64,000 nt of DNA. Source: Saitoella complicata NRRL Y-17804 (taxonomy: Eukaryota; Ascomycota; Saitoellomycetes; Saitoellales; Saitoellaceae). How positions within the stretch are numbered: the stretch's first letter is position 1; each line of letters opens with the position of its first letter. The stretch is taken from contig NW_017567023.1 in the NCBI RefSeq assembly GCF_001661265.1, forward strand, positions 1-64,000, given 5' to 3'. The translations under genes and the position numbers were made by a program. Positions 9,935 through 20,720 of the stretch are shown piece by piece. The notes beneath the pieces were generated by a model. It was given only the letters and a program-made list of their open reading frames with translations. It made no database searches and had not been told where the DNA came from.

Positions 9935-11949
9935 ATGTTGGCCACTCCACCGACATCCGTTGCCTCCGGTACCGGTACTCCCAGCAAGCCGTTGCACTAC
10001 TCCCCCGGCCAGGGCTTCGTCGCACAATTGGCCAGTCCACCGGCTACTCCGCCCCCGCAGGCCGTATCACCCGCAAAGACCGAGAAATCTGCTGCGAACA
10101 ATGTGGTGAGGTGGAAGGGAAAGGCGGTGGTTATTCGTGTGCCGGCGTGGGACGTGAGAGAAGCTTGTGCGTCGAACTCAATTCGACCGACACCTGAGGT
10201 AAGTTACGGACATGGACGTTGACTGGACGCGAGAACTTACGAAGAAACGCATAGGGTCCCGAATCGAGTTCGAAACCAATCTTCAATCATTCATCCCCAT
10301 CAAAGAAACAGAAACCTACAGTCCACATCCCCGACCCTACGGAATGGAATACCCACATCCACGCTCTCCGCGAAGCAAAACTCGCTGCCCTTGGTGTGGG
10401 TCCCAGCGATCCAAGACCATCACATGCTGCATCTTCTTCACTCGCGCACCTACCAATCTTGAGTCCGGGTCCGTTGAGCCCGAATTTTAACTTCATCGGC
10501 CGTCAGCATTACGCACCAACCACCACGAATTTTGCCCAACTCGGTGCACAGGCTGGGTTCGCGCACGCGCGTCTACCTTCGATCTCTTCTTCTCTTGCCT
10601 CACCTGTGATGGGACTCGGACTCGGATTCGATGGCGTGCCGGTTTCTTCTCTACGCAGTCCCGCGGGTTCGTCGCATCACCGCCTTCCGTCTTTTGTGTC
10701 CGCACTCGACTCGGTCGTTGAGTCACACACCGAGGAGCCTGGACTCGAGCACGAGCACGAGCACTCATCCGAGCGGAAATCATCTGTCACAAAGCAGCAC
10801 GGCCACAGCCATGCCCGAGCGAACTCGACTCTCGATCCCTCTGCACCCGCGTTCGCTTTTGCTTTCCCGCCTGCGATTCCAGCTTCCCCGCTCGCTGAGT
10901 ACGCTTCTCCCATGGACGAGTTCATCCCCGAAATCGGCGATGAAGTCTTTGTCAAGCCAGAGAAGGAGAAGAAGGTTATTCCAATTGTAAAGCCGGTTAG
11001 TCCCGTCAGGAAGACTCCTGGGTTCAAGTTCCCTGCGTCGCCTTCCCCGGCTGCGGTTGCGGCTGCGGTCACAGAGGAGAAGGAAGTTGATGGGGAAGAT
11101 CAGGGTTCGGATGCGGACGACGAAGATGATATGTTGGCTGGGTTGCAGGCTGCCAAGAAACGGATTCAAGTCCTCGAAGCGGCGAATGTGGGATTGAAGA
11201 AACTGGCGGGCAAGGGACCACAGCTGGAAAACGAACTCAATATCACAAAGTCCGAACTCGCGTCCGCACAGGAAGCATTAGTCGACTTCGAAGTCCTCAG
11301 AGCAGAAAAAGAAGAAGTCGAAAAAGAATACGACACCCTCCAAACACGCTACGAAGGCCTCGAGGAGGACATGCGCTCCGTCGCCCAAGACATCGTCAAA
11401 GAACAAATCTCCTGGCGCCGCGAGTTCGACGAGGTTTCTGCCTCGCGTGATCGGTATGCGGAGCAGTACAAGGATTCTGAGCGGCGTCGGATGGAACTCG
11501 AGGGGATTGTGGAGACGATGAGGATGGATGAGAGGGTGCAGCAGCGGAAGATTTGGGAGTTGGAGGAGAAGGTCAAGACTGGTGCGTCGGTTGGATCCAG
11601 ACCGGGTACGGGTGGGAGTATGGGACCTGAGGCGAAGGTTAGGGAGTTGGAGGGTATGAACGCGACTTACCTCGGTCGTATCGGAATGCTGGAAGAGTCG
11701 TTGACGATGCTGGGTCAAACCGCTAAAGCGCGTGAAGAGCTCTTGGGGTCTGTACAGGCTATGTCTGAATCCCGGCGCCTTGAGATTGATCGTTTGTCGT
11801 CTGAGTTGAGCGTGGCTACGACGAGTTTGAGGAGTGTGGAGGAAAAGGTGAATGAGTTGAGGACGCAGGTTTTGGATTTGAGGGAGCAGGGGATGGAGAA
11901 GGATGTTAAGATCGCGAAGTTGGAGTTGGCGGTGGAGAGACAGGGTTGA
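9935..11949 (+). CDS. Coiled-coil protein, fungal, function unknown
   Basis: Two exons, 9935-10198 and 10255-11949, with a 56-nt intron (GTAAGT...ATAG, phase 0), give about 652 residues. The N-terminal exon has a Pro/Ser-rich start and then RWKGKAVVIRVPAWDVRE, the only stretch that looks like a conserved small motif. A long Ser/Pro-rich low-complexity region follows (about 100-370), and then a continuous Glu/Lys/Leu heptad-rich coiled coil (about 380-652). There is no signal peptide or membrane segment. A scaffold or cytoskeletal role is possible but is inference. The start was chosen at the first ATG that keeps the conserved block in frame through the splice. Confidence 0.75.
10199..10254 (+). 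other. Spliceosomal intron in coiled-coil gene
   Basis: GTAAGT donor and ATAG acceptor, 56 nt, joining two open frames in phase 0. No classical CTAAC branch site is obvious, though a CTTAC lies near the acceptor. Confidence 0.7.
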
Positions 11950-12904
11950 AGGGCATCTTCAGTCCATTGAAATCGAGGACGGGATTGCGATGATATTTAC
12001 GTGAAGAAGATGGAATGCAGCTTGAGAAAAGGCTTAAGAGACATTGGATGATATATACCTCGATCGCGAACGAAAGCAAAGGGCATCTTGGAGTTACATT
12101 GGCTGGCTAGGACACTTCGATTTCGGCACTTTGGGCATTTTAATATATGGACTATTTGCTTTATATCATGGCTGCAGTATCATTCTCCGTTGTCATAAGG
12201 TATACTTCGATCTGACGTCGACTCTCACGCCTGCATGTGGGACACCTAAGAAAGAGGCCCGTGAATATGGTAGTTGCTTACCCACATATCGACTGGTATT
12301 GGTCATGACATTCACTAAGTACGGTAATGGCTGGTGAGGTATCACGGGGAGTTACTAGAATTCGGGTAACAATCGGTTTGGGTGAGGAAAGAGAAGAACA
12401 GCATATATACCCTTGGCATAGACAGCATTCTTCGGAGTCGGGGATACTATACATATAACTCAATAAAGTTCTACAGCACGCACAATCATCTTCCTCTCCT
12501 CAATCCTTCTACTCTCCGTATCATCCTCCACCCTCCTCCTCTCTCCGCCTCGCATAGGCGTGGGTACCCTTCACGGTCACTTGCGCTCTCGACCTTGGTA
12601 AACGTCCCTTCCTCGAACACACCAACTTCGACTGGTCTCACTACATCACAGGAGAGCAGCGAGTACATGCAAATGTACTCAAACACCACGAACGCATGCC
12701 CATGACAATGACAGCTTTTTTGATAAACGAGCGTGTATGTTGGGTATATTTCCGAAGTCTTGTCCTATCCTGTCCAAAATCTTCATATGCTTATGTGTAA
12801 GCCAAGCCATCTCAATCTCATTCTTATCCTCAATCGTGTGTCTTTCAATGTCCTTTCAAGCTCGCAGCCAGCTGCCACCACACCAAACATCAAGCACCAA
12901 CTTT
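11950..12904. other. Convergent intergenic region, nothing recognised
   Basis: 955 bases between the 3' ends of the coiled-coil gene and Mob2. Several TA-rich stretches (ATATATAC near 12413, TATACATATAAC near 12450) and short frames on both strands are present, without a defensible gene. It probably holds both 3' untranslated regions. Confidence 0.45.
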
Positions 12905-13710
12905 TCATTTCTGCTCCCCGATCGCAATAACACTCCCCTGCTCCTCAAACTTCCTAACCAACCCCCCCATCCTCCCACTACCCCCACCCATCCCCCCCTG
13001 CTCCGCGCCCATCCCAAACTCCCTCCCAAACGTAACAAAATGCGCAAACAAACTATTCCAATGCGCCTCCGCCCCCCCATCAACAACAACCTCAAAATGC
13101 CTCCAATAAACATGTTCGAAAACGAGCCACATCTGCGCATACACCTCTCTCGCAATTTGTCCAAAGTTTCGAGGGAATGGGTGTGCGTGCCGGGTTGGGA
13201 AGTGGGAGGGGGAGGAGAGGAGGGAGGAGAGGTGGGTGAGGAGGGAGGGGATGTAGATGTGCGCTGGGGGGTTTTGGGGGGAGGGCGGGTGGGTTGGGTG
13301 GGTTGTTGGGCAGGTGGTTTGGGTGCAGGAGGGGGAGGTTAGGTCCCAAAATTGGGAGAGGTGTTGGAAGAATTCGAAAACTAGATAAAATACGATGATG
13401 TTAGGATGGAGAAGGGAGAGGAGGGGAGGGGCGACGAACGGTTTAGGGCTAGCCATTCGTTTGGATCCACGTATTTTGGGAGGGCGGTGATTGTTTTGAA
13501 GGAGCCCTTCACGATCGCACTTCGCGCAAACGGCTGCTTCATAAACAACGGTTCCGGTTCCTCGACCTGTTGCTGCTGCTGAACCTGTCTCTGCTGCTGT
13601 TGCTGGGGGATTGATGGTACCGGTGGTGGAGGGGCTTGTTGTTGTTGTTGTTGTTGTTGTTGGGTCTTCTTTCCGGCCCGTCGGCCCATTGAGCGGAAGA
13701 AGTTTGACAT
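12905..13710 (-). CDS. MOB2: Mob2, activator subunit of NDR kinase Cbk1/Orb6
   Basis: Exon 1 (13710-13440) and exon 2 (13380-12905) flank a 59-nt intron (GTTCGT...CCTAACATC...CTAG) and give about 248 residues. PFARSAIVKGSFKTITALPKYVD followed by EWLALNLFEFFQHLSQFW closely follows yeast Mob2 and separates it from Mob1. Zinc ligands are visible as CTQTTC and the HVYWRH pair, with EAHWNSLFAHFVTFGREF near the end. Mob2 binds and activates the NDR/LATS kinase of the RAM (morphogenesis) network, controlling polarised growth and septation. The N-terminal tail has two Gln-rich runs. The segment just after the first zinc pair is Pro/His-rich and lacks the usual MNAGP..EYLW block. Splicing restores one continuous Mob fold, so the model is well supported. 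Confidence 0.9.
13381..13439 (-). other. Intron of MOB2
   Basis: 59-nt intron with GTTCGT donor, CCTAACATC branch region and CTAG acceptor. Removing it joins EWLALN to LFEFF exactly where Mob proteins are continuous. Confidence 0.85.
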
Positions 13711-14237
13711 CGTGGAAGAAATGGTGGGCAGAGGAGGGAGCTGGTTGCTCGAGGGAGAGATTGAGATGGAATGGATGGGTGGTGGTGGTGGTGCAGATGG
13801 AGTTGAATGTTTATGGTGTACCGCGTCAAGGGCGCCGGCGGGCAGGCGCGCTGCAAGGAGCGGAACATGGGGGTGTAGGGAGGAGGGCTTTGAGAGACAG
13901 GATGAGGAGGGTTTTAACGTAGATTATAAAGAGAGATATGACATTATCTGCCTTTTCATGGTTCTCAACATCCTGCCCAGCCTGCGTCGCGGTACCCGTA
14001 TACTGCAGCTGCTGCGACATTGTACGCGAAACATCTCGAACCGCAACTGTCATAAAATCCAATTGCAATTGCAATTATCCCAAGAGACGAGATCTTCACC
14101 CTCTACAACCCTCTCTCCACCTCCGCGACCACAGCGACAAATCCATCCCGCTTCTACCACATCTCCTCGCACCACTCCGCACTCCATAACCGTCCCAGAA
14201 ACCACCCCCCACACAAACCCACACAGAACACCCACCA
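13711..14237. promoter_or_regulatory. Divergent MOB2-LSM8 promoter
   Basis: 527 bases shared by two divergent genes. It contains the overlapping palindromic motif AATTGCAATTGCAATT at 14061-14076, about 165 bp before the LSM8 start, a motif seen near several other starts here. A minus-strand frame (13826-14074) could encode a short peptide but shows no known domain. Confidence 0.5.
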
Positions 14238-14558
14238 ATGTCCGCCCTAACCCGCTTCATCGAAAAACAAGTAACAATAATAACATGCGACGGCCGGCTC
14301 GTCATCGGCATCCTAAAAGCCTTCGACCAAACAACCAACATCGTACTCTCAAATACCATCGAACGGGTCCTCAAAACGCCCCTAGAAGTCCACGAAGCAC
14401 AGGGAGAAGAGATCGAGACAGAGGTCGTGGTATTGGGGTTGTATGTTATCAGGGGCGATAATGTTGCGGTGATTGGGTTGACCGACATGGATATTGATGG
14501 GCGGATTGATTGGGGAAAGGTTAGGGGCGAGGCGATTGGAGGGACGAAACATTTGTGA
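14238..14558 (+). CDS. LSM8: LSM8, U6 snRNA-associated Sm-like protein
   Basis: 106 residues, single exon. The Sm1 motif (KQVTIITCDGRLVIGILKAFDQTTNIVL) and Sm2 motif (GLYVIRGDNVAVIG) fill residues about 9-80. FDQTTNIVLSN and LGLYVIRGDNVAVIG identify LSM8 rather than LSM1-7. LSM8 with LSM2-7 forms the nuclear ring that binds the U6 snRNA 3' end and supports spliceosome assembly. A short C-terminal tail (about 85-106) is typical. It is divergent from MOB2. Confidence 0.95.
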   Translation: MSALTRFIEKQVTIITCDGRLVIGILKAFDQTTNIVLSNTIERVLKTPLEVHEAQGEEIETEVVVLGLYVIRGDNVAVIGLTDMDIDGRIDWGKVRGEAIGGTKHL

Positions 14559-15052
14559 GGTGTCAACTTTGGTTGTATGTGAGTCTGTGGGGTAGGACTC
14601 ACGCGGGCTGGTTATGATGCTTGGTATCGTGAGTCGCAGAACAACAGACGTGAGCAGGATGGGGTGGGAATGAAGCACGAGGAAAGGAATACAGAATGGC
14701 ACAGGAACGAGTGCCGACAAGGCACGACAGACTCGTCTTTGACGCATGGCGAGGATCGACGAACGACACCGGGTAGAGCTGCAGAGCGACCGGCTCGCAC
14801 GATCGCAAGAATATGAGGGAAGAGAATCAAGGAGCATGGATGAACTGCAATATACCCCAACTGAGAGCAGGGCTAGAAGAGTAGGATATGAAGCTTGAAG
14901 TCGAGCGCATTTCGAATAACGTGAAGAAATACCATATCCAACCTCGAACCTCGGAACCAAATCCTCTCAATGCCAATAAATGTATGTATATCTGGTATCT
15001 AAACCGAGGTGCTCTATCTAATCCCCACACCCCAATCTATAATTCTATCCGT
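14559..15052. other. Convergent intergenic region
   Basis: 494 bases between the LSM8 and aquaporin 3' ends. Short frames on the minus strand show no recognisable domain. Likely 3' untranslated sequence of both genes. Confidence 0.45.
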
Positions 15053-17281
15053 CTACTCCGGCACCTTCTCCGTCACAACCTCCCTCAACTCACTCCCACC
15101 CTCATCCTCATCCCGGTGTTCACCACCCATCGTCCAAACATCCCTCCCTAACGAACTTCCCTGCCTCTCCCTGGTGTTGGTGTCAGCCCCCGCCTCCCAC
15201 GGAAACGAACTCGCGGAGGCATGTCTCGTCGTATCGCCGCCCTGTGTTCGTTGCGGTTGTCGCGCTCGTAACTCCGAGTCACCAGCACCAGTCCCAGTTC
15301 CGCGCGCTGAGGCATAACTCTCGCCCTTGTGACGACTTCGCCGTGAATGCCCGTCTCCGCTGCGGTAACTTTCGCTTCCTCGATCGCGAGTTTGGGGTCG
15401 GCCTTGTCGTCCACGTTGCGTAGAGGATCCACCATGGCCATCCCTCACGCTGGCGCTGGCGGTACTTCCTCGATAACTCCCACTATCTTCCCTCACACTG
15501 CCCCTAAAACTCCCCTCCCGCCCCCTGGACCCCCCCTCGCCTTCGCGGTCTCCCGACCTCCCATCGTTCGTTCGCTCCCAAAACCTCTTACTAACCCCAT
15601 CCCTCCCCCTCAAACTGTCCAAATACGCACGATTCAAATTCGTCCCGGCAACGCCCCCAAAGACTTTTGGGTGGTGGAAGTGGGGTTTGCGCATTGCGAG
15701 GCCGACGAGGGCTGCTTTTGCTTTTTGTTTGGGGGTGGCTGAAGCTTGTGAAGCACGCGAGGGAGTGCGGGAGTTGTAGGAGCCCGAGTGATGCGAGCCG
15801 TGGCGGTTGGAATGGTGGGAGTCGTATTTTGACATGGAGTGGTGCGAGCGGTGTGACCCACGGCCCTGGGTATCGCGTCGACTCCCCCCCTCCGAATGGC
15901 GTTCCGCCCTCCTCGTCCCCCGTCCAACATTCAACTCCGGCCTCGACTCCCTCCGATCCTGGCGTTGGTGTTGGTATTCCTTCTCCGCACCGTCAAACTC
16001 CGTATCGGTGCCGACTGCGGTATCGCCCCCGTTTTCGAAGTCGAAATCGAAATCGGATTCGTCGGTGGGGTGTTCGTCGATGGGATCCAACTCTCCTTCT
16101 TCCCCACCACTGCTCCCATACTCACTGTCATAATCGTCATACACGTCCTTCCCTAAATCATCAAGGTCACCACCCTCCTCAAAAAACCTCCGTTCCTCCT
16201 CCTCGACCTCAGTAGCAAACATCCCCTCATAAACCGCCGCCCCAACAACATTCCCCAAAACCGGGACCAACCCTCCAACCCACGCTTCAACCCCGCGTCC
16301 ACTAACCCCGCTCCACACCCCCGGCCCCCAGAACATCGACACGGCAATCCTCACCCCCGTGTCACGGGCCGTATTAGCACTAACCGACAAATCCGAGAAA
16401 CTCCAAATGGTAACGGCAAAGATGAGTCCGATCGACCATGGTGCGACGGCGGGTGTGATAAATGGGTTTGAGGGGTCGAGGACGGCCCAGATGGCGAGTG
16501 CGGTGAGGATGTCTGCAGAGAGCTCCATAAGTACTTTAGCGCCTCCGCCCATCATTGGGTCGCCTGGAGAGATGTATGGTTGTGCTTCGACGGAGGTGAA
16601 GACGGACGGGTTAAAGGGGGAGAAAATGCCGTATAAGAGTGTTGTCGCGACGATTGCGCCGAGGAGTTGGGAGAGGATGTACAATGGGACTTTACGTGCC
16701 GGAAATCCCTTGAAGAGCGCGAAGGCGATAGTGAGGCCAGGAGCGAAATGTCCACCAGACACGGGACCAGAAACGAAAACCGCAATCGCGATCGCCACCG
16801 CGAACGAGAATCCCGCGATGAGGGCCGGACTCGTATCACCCGGGTTCGCGAGCGCATACGTGGCTTGTGCCGCCAACCCATAATACACAATCACACCCGT
16901 CCCGACAAATTCGGCGATGACTTCGCGGAGCCATTGGGGTCGGACGCCTTCCCACCATATACGGAGTTTGTGGAGTCGGGATGGGGGGTGGGGGGTTGAG
17001 GAGCGGTTTCGGACGCGGGTAGGGGATTCGGCGGAGATTTCGGCACCGAGGGCACCTTGTTCTGCTTCATTGGGGGCTAGGGCGCCGGAGTGTTTTTGGG
17101 ATTCGTGGTGCGGGTCCGGATCGTGTTTGCGGCGGTTGGGGTGCTGGCCTCGCTCTGTTCCGTTGCCGGTATCGTCGGTTGATGTGGAGTGGCCGTGGCC
17201 GTGGACGTGGGTGTGGGAGTGGGAGGAGGAGTGGGATGTCGTTTCCATCGGTCCTCCTCGTTCGCTTGAGTCTGCTGCCAT
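15053..17281 (-). CDS. Aquaporin-family channel with altered NPA motifs and long tail
   Basis: 742 residues from the ATG at 17281 (the open frame extends upstream, but this start leaves 100 bp to the tRNA). A His/Ser-rich N-tail (1-108) is followed by a major intrinsic protein core (about 115-355) with six hydrophobic segments and two half-helices. The two NPA boxes are altered: SGGHFAPG (A180-P181-G182) and NTARD (N303-T304-A305). The selectivity-filter Arg after the second box is kept. The C-tail of about 385 residues is acidic first, then Arg/Ser/His/Gly-rich and disordered. MIP channels conduct water, glycerol or other small solutes; substrate here is uncertain. The tail may be a regulatory or anchoring domain (inference). 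No introns. Confidence 0.85.
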   Translation of the reverse strand: MAADSSERGGPMETTSHSSSHSHTHVHGHGHSTSTDDTGNGTERGQHPNRRKHDPDPHHESQKHSGALAPNEAEQGALGAEISAESPTRVRNRSSTPHPPSRLHKLRIWWEGVRPQWLREVIAEFVGTGVIVYYGLAAQATYALANPGDTSPALIAGFSFAVAIAIAVFVSGPVSGGHFAPGLTIAFALFKGFPARKVPLYILSQLLGAIVATTLLYGIFSPFNPSVFTSVEAQPYISPGDPMMGGGAKVLMELSADILTALAIWAVLDPSNPFITPAVAPWSIGLIFAVTIWSFSDLSVSANTARDTGVRIAVSMFWGPGVWSGVSGRGVEAWVGGLVPVLGNVVGAAVYEGMFATEVEEEERRFFEEGGDLDDLGKDVYDDYDSEYGSSGGEEGELDPIDEHPTDESDFDFDFENGGDTAVGTDTEFDGAEKEYQHQRQDRRESRPELNVGRGTRRAERHSEGGSRRDTQGRGSHRSHHSMSKYDSHHSNRHGSHHSGSYNSRTPSRASQASATPKQKAKAALVGLAMRKPHFHHPKVFGGVAGTNLNRAYLDSLRGRDGVSKRFWERTNDGRSGDREGEGGSRGREGSFRGSVREDSGSYRGSTASASVRDGHGGSSTQRGRQGRPQTRDRGSESYRSGDGHSRRSRHKGESYASARGTGTGAGDSELRARQPQRTQGGDTTRHASASSFPWEAGADTNTRERQGSSLGRDVWTMGGEHRDEDEGGSELREVVTEKVPE

Positions 17282-17381
17282 TTTGTTGGAGTAATCAAAG
17301 ATGGCGGTATCCCGGTTTGCAACTTTTCCATTATGACGTCGGCAGGGCAATGCAACCAACGAGCAAAAAACTTAACAAACA

Positions 17382-17452
17382 TGCATCGGCCGGGAGTCGA
17401 ACCCGGGTCGCGCGCATGGCAAGCGCACATCATACCGTTGGACCACCGATGC
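17382..17452 (-). tRNA. tRNA-Gly (GCC), copy 1
   Basis: 71-nt cloverleaf, intronless. Acceptor GCATCGG/CCGATGC, discriminator A, anticodon loop TTGCCAT (GCC), T arm with GGTTCGACTCC. The sequence is identical to the copies at 32875-32945 and 53244-53314. A T6 run follows on the transcribed strand at about 17364-17369. Confidence 0.96.
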
Positions 17453-17602
17453 TGGTAGATGTTTCTCAAATGGCAAACCAAACAGATGACCTGGCAGTCG
17501 AGCGCTGTGGCTGTGCCTACATCACCACCCACCTCCGTTTACCTCGAGCACACAGCATACAGTCGAGCACAGCATACAGTCGAGCACAGCACACAACAGC
17601 GC

Positions 17603-19244
17603 ATGGCCGACATCGAGGAATCAACAGGTACATCCCCTTCCCACCCATCGCATCATGATCACCATTGCTAACCACCCCGCCCCAGTCCCAACCAAAACAC
17701 GTCGCGTCATCGCAGACGACGACGAAGACGAGGATGACGCTCTCCCCGACCTCGCCTCGGCTGTATCGAAACCGGCGGTTGCGGATGTGGTAGATGGTGA
17801 TGACGAGGATGATTTATTCGGAGATGGGGATGTAGATCCAGTTCCTGAACAAGCTGTGGATGAGGACGAAGCAGCAGGCGAAGACGACCTTTTCGGCGAT
17901 GATGACGACGAGCAGCCCACCTATGCCGACCAATCCCAAAACTACAACACCCAAGACCCCTACACCACCGCCAACGACGACGACGACGACAATGACGACG
18001 ACACCCCTCCCCTCGAAGTCGACCTCGCCGCATTCCCGAGTCCACCCACCGCCTCCGCACCCGAAGCAGGAGCAGGAAATGGGATTATCCACTCCACCCT
18101 CCCCGCGTTTTTAGCGATCGAGAGTGAGTGTTTCGATCCAGCAACATACGTCCCAATCCCGGGATCCGCCCCGGACGCGCTCGCAAAAATCGAAAACACG
18201 ATTCGTTGGCGCCACCCCTCCTCTCCCTCTTCTTTAAACCCCTCCTCCGCTGTCACCAGCAACGCCCGAATCGTCCGCTGGTCCGATTCCTCCCTAACCC
18301 TCTTCATAAACTCCGAGCACTTCCGCCTAACAACAACCCCCCTCCCCCCCTCCCAAACCTACCTCGCAACCTCCCACCAAGAATCATCACTCGTCCGACT
18401 CAGCACCACTATCGGACGAGAAATCGGCGTCGTTCCGTTTGGGACGGGGAGTAGGACGCATAGGATGATGGCTGCTGTTGCGAAGGCGAAGAACCCCGTG
18501 GCCACCGGCGCAGGAGCAGGAGGAGCAGGAGGAGCAGGAGCAGGAGGAGCGGGGAAGAGGGGAATCATGTTGTATGCGGTAGGTAAGGAGGAGGAAGAGG
18601 CACAAGCCGCACATCTCCTCGCCCTCGAAGACCAATTCCGTGCGAAAAAGCGTATGGAGGCAAAACGCCGCGCTGCACGTGATAGGCTGGAATACGGCGA
18701 GGACGGGCTTTCTGCCGCTGCACTCGAGGTTGAGGAAGCGAGGGGAGCAGGGGGGTGGGGAGGGAGGAATAGGTATGCGGAGGAGGGGGAGGGGGATGAT
18801 GGGTTTGTTGTTGAGGATGAGGAGGAGGATGGGGAGAGGACGCGGAGGTTGGCGAAGGTTAAAGCACAAGGGGCTGCTGCGTACCACAACAAAAAACCGA
18901 AGACGAAGAAGAGGGGTGAGGAAAGCGATGATGAAGACGACGAAGACGAGGAAGACGATGAGGAGGAAGATGTGGAGAGTGAAGAGGAAGAAGAGGAAGC
19001 GGTGATGACCGACGAAGAAAATGACGACCGGAGAAAATCGGCGAGTCGGAGGCGACAGGCGCCGGAGTTTAGTGATGATGATGATAGCGACGAGGAAGCG
19101 AAGGCCGGTGCTGGCGGTGCTGGTGTTGGGGGGGAGAGGAAGGAGAAGGATGTGAGTGTGAGTGTGGAGGAGAAGGAGGGACAGAGTCAGAGTCAGGGGC
19201 AGAAGGCGAAGAGGAGGAGGATTGTTGAGAGTGATGAGGAGTAG
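17603..19244 (+). CDS. LEO1: Leo1, subunit of the Paf1 transcription elongation complex
   Basis: Exon 1 (17603-17627) encodes MADIEEST; a 58-nt intron (17628-17685, with GCTAAC branch and CCAG acceptor) leads to exon 2 (17686-19244); total about 527 residues. An acidic N-region precedes the Leo1 core: LPAFLAIESECFDPATY, then ENTIRWRHPS and SNARIVRWSDSSLTLFINSEHF, then SRTHRMMAAVAKAKNP. The rest is charged, with Glu/Asp-rich blocks and KRRRIVESDEE at the end. Leo1 works with Paf1, Ctr9, Cdc73 and Rtf1 on RNA polymerase II, promoting histone modification and elongation. The short first exon was chosen over a downstream ATG because it splices cleanly in phase. Confidence 0.92.
17628..17685 (+). 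other. Intron 1 of LEO1
   Basis: GTACAT donor, TTGCTAACC branch region and CCCAG acceptor; 58 nt. It also contains an in-frame ATG (17655) that could be mistaken for the start. Confidence 0.8.
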
Positions 19245-19439
19245 ACGTGAGTGGAATTGAGTCAGTGGCGGCGAGTAGAGTGGTAGTGTTACGGTCGAGT
19301 AGCCGGGCATGTGGTATTTGAACAATGAGAAATCGGATGCAAGGTTTAAATTTTGGGGTGTTATCGACGTCCGGGGGCGCGTATTTGCTCAATTTCATCG
19401 TGTGTTGACCATAGGCGCCGGCGCACGAGTCTAGTCTAT

Positions 19440-20720
19440 CTACTGATACGTCCTCTCCAACTCCAAAAGCATCCGATACACCTCTTCCACACTCTTCTCC
19501 CCCATCTGCTTCCCATCCCTCGTTCCTCACCGTAACAGTCCCGTTCTTCATCTCTTTCTGCCCGACGACCAGGGTGAAGTTGGCTCTTCGTTTCTGTGCT
19601 TTGGATAGGGGTTTGCCTTCGGATGCGTCGATGTCTACAGAGAATGTACGAGTCGCCAGTTCTAGTGTCGGAGTTGGTGGTACTGGTTCAGTCGTAGTAG
19701 AAATACCGGATAACCGTCTCTGCACGGCTTCGGCATACGCGATGACATCCGCCGCCGTCGTCGCTGGAATTAACCGTCCCTGTATTTCAGGTTGAAGATG
19801 TGGGGGAGTTGATAGTCGAGTTGGATGGTTGCGGTTTGGTCGCGTCGCCCCGCACGGTCTTTGAGTACGATGTCGATCTTTGGTCCATCGCCTTCCTTCG
19901 CCGACCATTCCCGTCCAGTGGTATCGTATCGAGTGCCTCCTTCAACGCATCCTCAGCTTGCTCCCACTCTCCCAACCCCCCAATGAACGTCTCTGGTCTT
20001 GTCGACAGGAACTCATAACTCGGGAGTTGAAACACAGTAAACACCGCATGTACGAACCTCAACGTATCCGCATTTTCGGAAGCGATTTGAGTGGGTGTAC
20101 AGAAGCTGTGCGCATTATCCTGATGGAAACGCCGGACACGGGTGAGGCCTTGTTCTGGTGTAGTGGTGAGAAAGCTGCGTAGCGGATTGGTAGATCGCGG
20201 TAGGAGCAGTCATCGGATGCGTACATCAGACAGTGAGTGACCTGGGCAGTTCATCGGTTTCAGTCCATACTCCTCATCTTGCAATTACGCTCCTTCGTCC
20301 TTGGCTTTCGCCGCTTTAAGCTCCGCACTAGCACTCCGCCCAGTGACCGAAAACATGTCTTCTGCCTAATTCTCCCAATGCCCACTCTGCTCCCACAATG
20401 TCTTCTTGTAAATAATCGGACTGATGACCGCCTCGTACCCCGTAATATTGCTTCCTCATGAAACTCAGAAACTTGTTGAATATCCGTGTACCATGAGGGA
20501 GGAGAAAGACTGAGCCTGGTGTTAGAGGGGAGATTGTGTACAGGCCTTGAGCAACGGCAATGGATTGGCTGTGGAGGGTGAGGGAGGAGTGGACTTCTTC
20601 GTAGAGGGTGCCAGCGGTGCTGGCGGGGTTGGTGCGGCGGGTTCACAGGTGACGCAGTCTGTCGGATACGCTGCCAGCCTTGTATATTGGATCAAGGAAG
20701 GTATGTAACGCACATACATG
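19440..20720 (-). pseudogene. Decayed mitochondrial threonyl-tRNA synthetase copy
   Basis: Minus-strand fragments in different frames match one class II synthetase in order. They run: TLYEEVHSSLTLHSQ; PGSVFLLPHGTRIFNKFLSF; YEAVISPIIYKKTLWEQ SGHWE; LKPMNCPGHS; TRVRRFHQDNAHSFCTPTQI (motif 2); LSTRPETFIGGLGEWEQAE; and an anticodon-binding end with ANFTLVVGQKEMKNGTVTVR. FLPHGTRIFNK and the length point to the mitochondrial (MST1-like) enzyme. Several frame changes and stops separate the pieces, and the stretch carrying motif 3 is largely absent, so it cannot make an active enzyme. No splice pattern rescues it. It lies just left of a TIR element in a gene-poor zone. A working copy must exist elsewhere (inference). 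Confidence 0.85.

Noticed and set aside
10396-10396. Start of the coiled-coil gene at 10396
   Set aside because: That codon is GTG inside exon 2; splicing to the upstream exon extends the frame in phase.
18387-19325. 312-codon minus-strand frame across LEO1
   Set aside because: Antisense to the repetitive acidic LEO1 coding sequence; composition is low-complexity Leu/Pro/Ser.
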